This document shows positions 17,661 to 24,167 of a stretch of DNA of 64,000 nt, piece by piece. Source of the DNA: a virus. The notes under the pieces were generated by a model. That model did no database searches and was not told the origin of the DNA. It saw nothing but the letters and a program-made list of their open reading frames with translations. Positions within the stretch are counted from its first letter, which is position 1. Each line of letters starts with the position of its first letter. A program made the position numbers and the translations under genes. The DNA is taken from the IMG/VR virus record IMGVR_UViG_3300017917_002937, positions 1 through 64,000 of that record. One strand, given 5' to 3'.

Positions 17661-17668
17661 TATTTATG
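17661..17668 (-). promoter_or_regulatory. Late promoter-like CATAAATA for the tape-measure gene
   Basis: The octamer lies 26 nt upstream of the ATG at 17634 and only 7 nt from the oppositely directed TATAAATA of gp26. Confidence 0.6.
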
Positions 17669-17689
17669 TTTTTAAAAACAGGAGAATGA

Positions 17690-18508
17690 ATGAACCCATT
17701 ACGACAATACTTTAGAAGACCTGCATTACATTTAAAATTACCAAGTCAAGGTAAATTTTATCCTCAAAATAGTATTGAAATGCCTGAAAATAGTGAATTA
17801 CCCATATTTCCAATGACAGCGATTGATGAAATAACATCAAAAACTCCTGATGCATTATATAACGGTACTGCTATCGTTGACATTATAAAAAGTTGCGTGC
17901 CTAATATTAAAGACCCATGGAGAATTCCAGCAGTTGATATTGATGCATTATTAATAGGTATTAAGTCAGCAAGCACCGGTAACAATTTAGACATATTAAG
18001 TACATGTACAAATTGCAATAATGAAGAAACATTTGCAATAAACTTATTGATTTTACTTCAAAATATTAAGTTAGGTAATTATCATGAACCATTACAAATT
18101 GGAGATTTAAAAATATTTTTTAAACCATTAGATTATAAAACAGTAAATGAAACAAACCTAATGCAATTTGAAACTCAAGTAGAAATCAACAATTTAGAAA
18201 AAATACAAGATGACAAAGAACGATTAAACAAAACTGGAATTACCATGCGTAAAGTCAATGAAAATCTATTTGCAATTATTGCTAAAGGCATAGATAGAAT
18301 TGAACTACCCAATGAAACAGTAACAGATTATAACTTTATACTTGAATTTATATTGAATACAGATAAAGCAACTTTTGAAGAAATGAGAAATTATGGTGTC
18401 TCATTAAGAGAAACTAGTGAAATAAAACCTGTTAAGTTAAAATGCAATAGTTGTGCAAATGAATATTTACAACGTGTTGCATTAAATGTTACTGATTTTT
18501 TCGAATAA
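17690..18508 (+). CDS. 26: Baseplate hub assembly protein gp26
   Basis: 272 aa, T4 gp26-type baseplate protein. The characteristic N-terminal block is visible: LKLPSQGKFYPQ, then LPIFPMTAIDEITSKTPDALYNG, IKSCVPNIKDPW and DIDALLIGIKSAS (residues ~15-90). Two Cys pairs (CTNCNN and CNSCAN) suggest a zinc site not needed in all homologues. gp26 takes part in assembly of the central hub of the baseplate. AGGAG precedes the ATG and TATAAATA lies further upstream. The gp51-like gene follows at once, as in other T4-like phages. Confidence 0.85.
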   Translation: MNPLRQYFRRPALHLKLPSQGKFYPQNSIEMPENSELPIFPMTAIDEITSKTPDALYNGTAIVDIIKSCVPNIKDPWRIPAVDIDALLIGIKSASTGNNLDILSTCTNCNNEETFAINLLILLQNIKLGNYHEPLQIGDLKIFFKPLDYKTVNETNLMQFETQVEINNLEKIQDDKERLNKTGITMRKVNENLFAIIAKGIDRIELPNETVTDYNFILEFILNTDKATFEEMRNYGVSLRETSEIKPVKLKCNSCANEYLQRVALNVTDFFE

Positions 18509-18534
18509 GGCTTCTGTACTTACAACCTGAAGAA

Positions 18535-18732
18535 GTGCAGAAGCTACTTGATAGCCTTGAAAAAGAAGCAAATTCAATAAAAGAAAATGCGTTAAAATTA
18601 AGTTGGTATATGAGAGGTAGTGTTTCATATAATGACGTTTTAAATATGTCAACATTTGAAAGAGATGTTATATCCAATATTGCTAACGAAAATTTAGACA
18701 CAACTAAAAAATCAGGACTACCCTTCTTTTGA
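18535..18732 (+). CDS. 51: gp51-like baseplate hub assembly protein, non-ATG start
   Basis: A short helical protein ending ENALKLSWYMRGSVSYNDVLNMS...TTKKSGLPFF, which matches the small gp51-type proteins that follow gp26 in T4-like aquatic phages (T4 gp51 itself is longer). No ATG is available: the frame offers GTG at 18535, CTG at 18514 and ATA at 18505, the last overlapping the gp26 stop. Residues encoded upstream of the GTG (RLLYLQPEEV) read like real protein, so the true start may be one of the earlier codons. The gene ends directly before a double-hairpin terminator. Confidence 0.65.
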   Translation: MQKLLDSLEKEANSIKENALKLSWYMRGSVSYNDVLNMSTFERDVISNIANENLDTTKKSGLPFF

Positions 18733-18782
18733 AGACGAACCACGTTCGTCTAAGACCTCACTAACGTTCGGTCTTATTTTTT
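18733..18782 (+). terminator. Double-hairpin terminator after gp26-gp51
   Basis: A perfect 8-bp hairpin AGACGAAC-CAC-GTTCGTCT (18733-18751) is followed at once by AAGACC...GGTCTT (18752-18775) and a T-rich run (18777-18782). The T tract is on the forward strand, so it ends rightward transcription directly after the gp51 stop. Confidence 0.8.
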
Positions 18783-18802
18783 AATTATTGATACTAAAAA
18801 CT

Positions 18803-19146
18803 AATACTTGCCGCTAGGATCTCCATGGTAGTGCTATTCAGCACTACCAACGGGACTTGCCATGCTTGTCACTCCGTGTTGTCTTTGCCAATACATACAG
18901 CCTTACTGCTTATGTATCCTACCGGTTGCCCTTTAAAGTTTATGGCCTGTAGTGAAGCTTATGTTTGTAAACACATCTTCGGCAACGCACATCCTATAAC
19001 ATCAAGACAAAATAGCTATAGGCTTGTTGAGTGTTCGCTTTGTCGATTGCACTCTCGGTATAATGAGGATAGGTTATCCTCCTACTCCAGATCCGTCGGC
19101 ACAGCACTACCTGTACTTTCTCAAGGAGGGTCTAGGAACCTAGACC
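18803..19146. ncRNA. Candidate structured non-coding RNA, GC-rich and hairpin-dense
   Basis: This fills most of the 424-nt gap (18733-19156) with no convincing gene. GC is 137 of 300 (46%) at 18841-19140, far above its surroundings. Perfect or near-perfect hairpins are TGGTAGTGCT-ATTC-AGCACTACCA (18826-18849), ATACATA...TATGTAT with inner CAG/CTG (18891-18917), GAGGATA-GGT-TATCCTC (19065-19081) and GGTCTAG-GAAC-CTAGACC (19129-19146 overall). Longer-range pairs are GTTGCC/GGCAAC (18925-18930 with 18981-18986) and GAGTG/CACTC (19029-19033 with 19050-19054). I do not recognise tRNA, tmRNA, RNase P or group I intron signatures. The strand is not determined; on the forward strand it starts just after the gp51 terminator. 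A forward open frame exists but runs into the antisense of the next gene. Confidence 0.55.
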
Positions 19147-19156
19147 AAACAAATTT

Positions 19157-19726
19157 TTATAATAAAGGGTTATGTGAAATTCTAGTAATTTGTATTTGTT
19201 GTTCTGACTTGGTGTCAATTATTTTACTATATTTTTTAATTAGTTCTTTGTTTAATTTCCAAAAATGTTCAAATTCTATTATTAACCAATCATTGTGATT
19301 TTTTGATGTATAATATAAAAATTGGTCTGTTATCCAAGTAAGTTTACTTTGGACACACATAAATTTTCCTTTACGATTAAATTTCATAAAAAGTAAATTT
19401 AAATCTTGAGGTTCACTTACAGACATTAGTTGATCTAGCCACGCATCTAAAACTTTACAGTTTCCAGCTAACACTAGATTAAACGGAAAATCAGCATAAA
19501 ATTTACATTCGATATTCATATTACCAAAACTTTGTCCAGGTACAACATCACCCTTAAAGCTACGAATCTGACCTTCATGTAATACTTCTTTTCTTACTTG
19601 ATTTTTACCACCGACATAAGCACCACTTCCTGGAGCACGTATAAAGCTTTCGTCATAAGTATCTGTTAAGAATTTTGCAACTTCTCTCTCAAATCCTGAA
19701 CCTTTTGCTTTTTGTGGACTAGGCAT
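19157..19726 (-). CDS. Hjc-like Holliday-junction resolvase / PD-(D/E)XK nuclease (189 aa)
   Basis: The N-terminal half shows the archaeal-type resolvase pattern: KGSGFEREVAKFL (catalytic Glu), an R-x-PGSGAYVGG loop, GDVVPGQ (Asp) and IECKFY (E-x-K). The C-terminal half is less conserved. It would cut branched DNA made during recombination-dependent replication, a job done in T4 by the unrelated gp49. It follows the gp46/gp47 block on the same strand, which fits. The ATG lies 4 nt after an AATAAATA octamer, without a Shine-Dalgarno, and 7 nt after the stop of a mini-ORF. Confidence 0.7.
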   Translation of the reverse strand: MPSPQKAKGSGFEREVAKFLTDTYDESFIRAPGSGAYVGGKNQVRKEVLHEGQIRSFKGDVVPGQSFGNMNIECKFYADFPFNLVLAGNCKVLDAWLDQLMSVSEPQDLNLLFMKFNRKGKFMCVQSKLTWITDQFLYYTSKNHNDWLIIEFEHFWKLNKELIKKYSKIIDTKSEQQIQITRISHNPLL

Positions 19727-19730
19727 ATTA

Positions 19731-19738
19731 TATTTATT
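19731..19738 (-). promoter_or_regulatory. Late promoter-like AATAAATA before the resolvase gene
   Basis: The octamer ends 4 nt before the ATG at 19726 and overlaps the end of the 11-codon ORF. Confidence 0.45.
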
Positions 19739-19769
19739 TTAAAAGTATGGTATTATTATAAATATTCAT
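19734..19769 (-). CDS. Possible 11-residue leader peptide ORF
   Basis: ATG at 19769 begins a frame reading MNIYNNTILLK and stop. A strong AAGGAG (19777-19782) sits 7 nt upstream, better than most sites in the window. It lies between the gp46 C-half and the resolvase gene, directly behind a hairpin that pairs part of the AAGGAG. It may be a leader peptide or a coupling device; with 11 codons, chance cannot be excluded. Confidence 0.35.
   Translation of the reverse strand: MNIYNNTILLK
19757..19764 (+). promoter_or_regulatory. Orphan TATAAATA octamer, forward strand
   Basis: A perfect late-promoter octamer on the forward strand with no forward gene behind it. It would transcribe antisense into the gp46 C-half gene, or be chance. 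Confidence 0.25.
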
Positions 19770-19776
19770 GCTGATG

Positions 19777-19839
19777 CTCCTTGATAGCTTTAGAGTGAGT
19801 GGGTATTTCCAGTACCGCGACTCACAATAATTTATCAAG
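19777..19839 (-). promoter_or_regulatory. Candidate cis-acting RNA hairpin partly pairing a Shine-Dalgarno
   Basis: On the reverse strand, directly after the gp46 stop, CTTGATA (19839-19833) pairs with TATCAAG (19786-19780). An inner stem GTGAGT...ACTCAC (19825-19820 in complement, with 19800-19795) is topped by GGTA/TACC and a 7-nt loop. The closing helix overlaps the 5' part of AAGGAG (19777-19782), the ribosome binding site of the 11-codon ORF. This resembles a translation-control leader; no known riboswitch class was recognised. Confidence 0.4.
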
Positions 19840-21816
19840 TTACTCAAGTTCAGTGCTAGTAGCATAAGTTGAAAAGCCATTTTCTTTTATTACTTTTAAA
19901 ACACTATTTACCCTCATAGCTAGTTCGTCTTTATGACTAATTAACCAAATGGACTTTTGTCTACGGCGTGACATATCTTTTAAGATACTTATAGAATTTT
20001 CCATTCCAATAGCATCCGTGCCGTTATCTAGTAACTCGTCAATAAACAATACATTAATTGGACTATATAAATTTTCCCAAACATCACGAAATGCCCAAGA
20101 CAGCGACAAAATTAATCTATTCATTTCTCCCCTTGAAAGATTATAGAAGTCCATTTCACGACCTAGTTCTGTAATTTCTACTTGTAAATCATTTTTAAAT
20201 ACAACCTGATGTGGTAATCCAATCTTATCTAAGTAATGTGTTAATCGTGAATTCAAATAACTTAAATTTTGGTCAATAATTTTCTTACGTACAAAACTAT
20301 CTTTACTTGTTAATAAATCTAATAAGAACTTTTGATGTTCCATTGTTCTAGTGATTTTATTAATCTTATCAAAATTAACTTCCTGTAATGCTTGACTTTC
20401 CATCTCATTGATTTGTTCTTGATATGGATCAGTCTCATTACTTTTATCTTCAATCTGTTTAATAATTGTTTCAATTTGACTGCTATGTTTAATAGCTTCA
20501 GCCTCAGTTTGATAATATGTGACTGGTTTATCAATCACAGTAACTGGAACTTTTATTAATTCGTCTAATTGAAACTTATAATCATCAAGTAAATTTTTAC
20601 TCTCTACCAATGAATTATATTTACTTTCTAGTACACTAGTGTGCTGTTTATCATGCAATTCATGCCCACAAGTATAACATTTGTGATCTTTTAGTGTGTT
20701 AACTTCAGTTTCTAGTTTTTTGTAATCTTTTTCTTCTTTGGCAATATCTTTTTTAAGACTTGCAACCTTACTATCATATGAGATTTTTAACAAAACTTGT
20801 TGATTATATATGGCTAAATCTTTGTGTGCTTGTAATTCTATTTCAATATCTATTTGACTTAATCTAGTATATTGAATAGCTAGATTTTCTAAATCTTCGT
20901 TATGTTTTGTTTTCCAAAGTTTTTGTCTGCGCTTAGTGCTTTCAATTTGTTCTTTAACACGCTTATTTGCTTCTTCTACGGCTTTAACACGAAATTCTTC
21001 TTGTTGGATATCATCTTTGCTCTGACGTATGAGGTCTTTAATAACATCAGCCTTTTCACTTAGTAAGGTGATACCAAGTAATTGTTCAATAATAGCACGT
21101 TGATCGTTTGCTTTAAGTGCTAAGAAGGGTTCGCTGTAAGTATTAAGGGCGACAATATGCCGAAACATATCACTAGACATATTAACAGTGCGTTCAATGA
21201 AACTCTGTGTTTCCTTGTTCTCGCCCTGTGCATCATCCTGCGTTTTCTGTAATTTATTGTCAACATAAAATTTTAGTATGTTAGGTTTACGACCACGTTC
21301 AATCTTATAGTCTGTACCATTTACGTTAAAATCTAATGTAACTAACATACCTTTACTATTGGTACGATTTACAAGATTATCCTTACGTATATTATTTATT
21401 GGTACACCAAATAATGCATAACATAACCCTTGGATTAAGGTTGTGTTATGTGACAGTATTTCGTTAGTGTAATATCTATGGTCAGGTGAATCAACGGTAA
21501 TATCGTACATGTTTTCTTCTCTAGTCGAAGAAGTAATTGTGTGTACCTTTTCAATTCCTGATGAAGTTAATATATGTGATTTATAAGGAATTAAGTTTTT
21601 TACAAATATTTCTGTAGCATTATCAGTGAAAACAATATGATCGTCAGCACATTCTAGCTGTTTTCCTGTTTCTGTTTCTATTGTCCAAACAGTATAAGGT
21701 ATTGTTTTGTGTATTTTGGAAATTGGCTTCCAACCAGTATCAGTTTCTATTTCTAAATTATTTAAATTTAGACTTTCTATGAATTTTCTTTTTACTGATT
21801 CAGAAAGTTTATGCAT
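19840..21816 (-). CDS. 46: gp46 C-terminal half with N-terminal split-intein fragment (IntC)
   Basis: Residues 1-124 are an intein C-fragment. It contains a block-B-like LECADDHIVF, block F (MYDITVDSPDHRYYTN) and block G ending LSHN(124), with Thr125 as the first extein residue. The extein then resumes as TTLIQGLCYALFG, the second half of the Walker A helix of the Rad50/SbcC-like ATPase gp46. Coiled coil follows, with a zinc hook CYTCG near residue 375, an ABC signature NLSRGEMNRLILSLSW and Walker B INVLFIDELLDNG near 585. It can act only after trans-splicing to the 50-residue extein encoded by the N-half gene at 23109, giving about 584 aa. AAGGAA (21827-21832) precedes its own ATG, which lies inside the end of the endonuclease gene (25-nt overlap). 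Confidence 0.92.
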   Translation of the reverse strand: MHKLSESVKRKFIESLNLNNLEIETDTGWKPISKIHKTIPYTVWTIETETGKQLECADDHIVFTDNATEIFVKNLIPYKSHILTSSGIEKVHTITSSTREENMYDITVDSPDHRYYTNEILSHNTTLIQGLCYALFGVPINNIRKDNLVNRTNSKGMLVTLDFNVNGTDYKIERGRKPNILKFYVDNKLQKTQDDAQGENKETQSFIERTVNMSSDMFRHIVALNTYSEPFLALKANDQRAIIEQLLGITLLSEKADVIKDLIRQSKDDIQQEEFRVKAVEEANKRVKEQIESTKRRQKLWKTKHNEDLENLAIQYTRLSQIDIEIELQAHKDLAIYNQQVLLKISYDSKVASLKKDIAKEEKDYKKLETEVNTLKDHKCYTCGHELHDKQHTSVLESKYNSLVESKNLLDDYKFQLDELIKVPVTVIDKPVTYYQTEAEAIKHSSQIETIIKQIEDKSNETDPYQEQINEMESQALQEVNFDKINKITRTMEHQKFLLDLLTSKDSFVRKKIIDQNLSYLNSRLTHYLDKIGLPHQVVFKNDLQVEITELGREMDFYNLSRGEMNRLILSLSWAFRDVWENLYSPINVLFIDELLDNGTDAIGMENSISILKDMSRRRQKSIWLISHKDELAMRVNSVLKVIKENGFSTYATSTELE

Positions 21817-22880
21817 TTGTTGATTATTCCTTGTTTGTCTTTTTTGTATTCCGACTCCCAGATTATTAATACAGTGTACCCATCATCATTAAGTAACTTT
21901 ATTTTTTGACGGTCATGATCCCATATTTTTTCTGCGGTTGTTTTTTTTATGACATCTGTGGCTTTAAATTTGTTAGGATTGGCATGCCAATAGTCACCAT
22001 AGAACTCTATAATTTTTTTTTGTAGAACATCAATACAATCTATAGAGTATGACATATTGTTTATTCTTAATACAACCTCATTATAACCAAACTTTATATT
22101 TGGGATATTGCATTTTATGGATTCAAACAACTCAAGTGATATTTTTGAAAATCCACCATGTAATCCCGATTTTTTTAAAGAAGACAGCCATTTAATTTGT
22201 CGTTCGCTCCAAATTTGTAATCCTTTTTCTTCTCCATATTTTTCAACACATTTTTTTTGTGAAAATAAAGTTTGAGCTTCTGTAACTTTGTTTGTTGCTT
22301 CTTCTTTTGAATAGCCTCGTAACATCCAATACTCAATAGTACGATGACTATGTGCTCTTATACGGTTAACATTTCTGTTTTTTGATGCTTTCGCTCCCAT
22401 GCTATTATTAAAGTTTTTTTGATTTTGTGCCAAAAATAAGGCGATTTCATCATCGTACCCTTTATTAATCCAATATTCTTTTCTTATAGGTCTTCTAGAA
22501 TTTCTTTCAAACTCAGCCTCGGCGAATGTATATTTTTTTCCTGTTTTAGGATTAATTCTGTCTGTCCAAAAATTAATAGAGTAAGTGCTTTTTCTTACTG
22601 TTTTACTATTAATGTCCTTCATACACATTTTAGCCTTAATTTCTGCTGACAGTTCGTCCCAACCCCTACTAAGCCAATATTTTTTTCCTCCCTTACCTAC
22701 TCCAGGTAAGGTTAGCATATTTTGTCTTACAATGGCTTCACATTTTTTAACACTAGTTATGTCAACATGACATAACAATTTTTCTCTAATTGATGCCATG
22801 AGGTTAGGTTCTATGTTTTTAATAATTTCTATCAATGTTTTATCTATTATTTGGGTCAGTGTAAATTTTGGCTGCTTCAT
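21792..22880 (-). CDS. Vsr-like (EDxHD-type) homing endonuclease between split-intein halves
   Basis: 362 aa. The C-terminal ~130 residues have the Vsr-related nuclease pattern YSIDCIDVLQKKIIEFYGDYWH, then WDHDRQKIKLLNDDGYTVLIIWESEY (in part: DxxRxxxLxxxGYxVLxIWE). Upstream are repeated Trp-containing modules: KKYWLSRGW, KEYWINKGYDDE and IEYWMLRGYSKEEA, then KKCVEKYGEEKGLQIWSERQIKW. This architecture is that of free-standing endonucleases found in fractured phage genes. It is translated in its own frame with GGGAGAA (22885-22891) as ribosome binding site. Its start overlaps the gp46 N-half by 41 nt and its end overlaps the C-half by 25 nt. It presumably cuts gp46 alleles lacking the insertion at the Walker A site. 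Confidence 0.88.
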   Translation of the reverse strand: MKQPKFTLTQIIDKTLIEIIKNIEPNLMASIREKLLCHVDITSVKKCEAIVRQNMLTLPGVGKGGKKYWLSRGWDELSAEIKAKMCMKDINSKTVRKSTYSINFWTDRINPKTGKKYTFAEAEFERNSRRPIRKEYWINKGYDDEIALFLAQNQKNFNNSMGAKASKNRNVNRIRAHSHRTIEYWMLRGYSKEEATNKVTEAQTLFSQKKCVEKYGEEKGLQIWSERQIKWLSSLKKSGLHGGFSKISLELFESIKCNIPNIKFGYNEVVLRINNMSYSIDCIDVLQKKIIEFYGDYWHANPNKFKATDVIKKTTAEKIWDHDRQKIKLLNDDGYTVLIIWESEYKKDKQGIINKCINFLNQ

Positions 22881-23109
22881 ATAATTCTCCCATAGTTATA
22901 GAGCATATCTCACCTGTGAGAGTGTTTCTTACTCTAACTATAGTATTTATCCCAACGCACTTACCAGTACCATTACGTGCACCGTCACCACCTAAGTCTA
23001 AGTTCTCACCTAATATTAGTGTTAACTCTTTTCTATCAAAGTTTACTGCTTGTGTGACTTGTCCAATAGACAAAAAATTACGCAAGGTTATATTTTTTAG
23101 TGTTATCAT
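22840..23109 (-). CDS. 46: gp46 N-terminal half with C-terminal split-intein fragment (IntN)
   Basis: 89 aa. Residues 1-50 are the gp46 N-terminus, ending GGDGARNGTGK(50), the first part of the Walker A loop. Cys51 (codon 22959-22957) starts the intein: CVGINTIVRVRNTLTGE, whose Cys-(V)-x-G-x-T pattern is a normal block A. The frame stops after residue 89, giving an N-fragment of only 39 residues, much shorter than the ~100 of common split inteins. Its ATG overlaps the gp47 stop (ATGA), so it is translationally coupled to gp47 as in other T4-like phages. Alone it has no ATPase core. Confidence 0.92.
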   Translation of the reverse strand: MITLKNITLRNFLSIGQVTQAVNFDRKELTLILGENLDLGGDGARNGTGKCVGINTIVRVRNTLTGEICSITMGELYEAAKIYTDPNNR

Positions 23110-24119
23110 AGTGTGTTATAGATATCCAATAATAATTTTTTATCAAAACTATTACTTTCAATAGCGTTAATCTGATCTACGATGATTTGGTCAACGCTTT
23201 CAAATTTCAGTCCCTCAAAATTACCTTGGTCAACATTTTCTAATTTCATTGGTATTAATGTCATTTCACGTAGTTTGTATTCGGGAATAAATGTTTCACG
23301 TAGAAAGTTAGCTTCTTCATAACTTATATCAATATCTAGGTGTACCCTAACATGGCTATCAATTAATAGCAAGCCCTGTGGATTATCTAATATATCGCTA
23401 AGTTTATGTACACGGTATACAGGTTGTCTTGGCCAACTATGAAAAACAGGGTCTTTACCCCATTCTAATATCATCATACCACGTGCATCATCACCTGCGT
23501 CAGCATAATTATGCGGGAAAGCGTTACCTATATACCAAATATTTTTACGTGCTTGTCGTTTATGAAAATGTCCACTGAAAGCACTTTCAAAACCAACAAA
23601 ATGTTCTTCATTAATTTCGCCATGATCTGGCATCTCTACCATAGCATTCATATAAAAATGAGGTAATTCTAAATGTCCAAACAAATATTTACCTGACATT
23701 TTTTTGATTTTCTTGTAGTCATCCTGTACTAACCATGGACAAATAACTACATCATCTTGTTTAAAAAAATCATTAACAATGTGTACATTTGGTAAGTGAT
23801 TAGCCCATTCTACACTATGAATGTCACGACGGTCACGATAATATAAGTCATGGTTGCCTGGAATAAAATATACTTGGCTAAAGTTTTGATTTAGTTTTTC
23901 TAATGCTTTTAATCCAAATTGTAATGTTTGGATGTTTATACTAGCACGATGATGATTATAGTCACCTAAAAAGAAACAAGTATCACATTGTTCCTTTTTA
24001 GCTTTATCTATGAACCAATCAACAAAGTTAGCACAATCAATATTGTGCTGTAAACTATTTGACTTTAAACCGAAATGCACGTCGGTAAAAATTGCTGCCT
24101 TTTTAAATAAATTACTCAT
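23106..24119 (-). CDS. 47: Recombination nuclease subunit gp47 (Mre11/SbcD-like)
   Basis: 337 aa metallophosphoesterase. Expected metal-binding motifs appear in order: FTDVHFG, FFLGDYNHH, IPGNHDLYYRD, GHLELPHF and FSGHFHKRQ. With gp46 it makes the Mre11-Rad50-type complex that resects DNA ends for recombination-dependent replication and host-DNA breakdown. The length is like T4 gp47 (339 aa). Its stop overlaps the ATG of the gp46 N-half. No late octamer lies upstream, which fits early or middle expression. Confidence 0.94.
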   Translation of the reverse strand: MSNLFKKAAIFTDVHFGLKSNSLQHNIDCANFVDWFIDKAKKEQCDTCFFLGDYNHHRASINIQTLQFGLKALEKLNQNFSQVYFIPGNHDLYYRDRRDIHSVEWANHLPNVHIVNDFFKQDDVVICPWLVQDDYKKIKKMSGKYLFGHLELPHFYMNAMVEMPDHGEINEEHFVGFESAFSGHFHKRQARKNIWYIGNAFPHNYADAGDDARGMMILEWGKDPVFHSWPRQPVYRVHKLSDILDNPQGLLLIDSHVRVHLDIDISYEEANFLRETFIPEYKLREMTLIPMKLENVDQGNFEGLKFESVDQIIVDQINAIESNSFDKKLLLDIYNTL

Positions 24120-24167
24120 TTTATAAGTATAACTTTAATTTTTACACAATTCAAAGTTATTGGTTAA

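Noticed and set aside
18803-19146. Group I intron, tmRNA, RNase P RNA or IS200/IS605-type end
   Set aside because: None of the conserved core sequences were found, no interrupted gene flanks it, and no transposase or TnpB/IscB gene is adjacent.
18825-19298. Forward 157-codon frame with many Cys residues
   Set aside because: No ribosome binding site or family resemblance. Its 3' third is antisense to the resolvase gene and its 5' part coincides with the hairpin-rich block.
19757-19764. Forward TATAAATA as start of a forward transcript
   Set aside because: Kept only as a low-confidence site: no forward gene follows and AT-rich sequence yields such octamers by chance.
19780-19839. tRNA suggested by a 7-bp closing stem
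   Set aside because: Only 60 nt, no T-loop consensus and no anticodon arm in the right place.
21792-22880. gp46 interruption as sequencing error or frameshift
   Set aside because: Intein motifs are at the exact Walker A junction on both sides, and a complete endonuclease ORF with its own ribosome binding site lies between.
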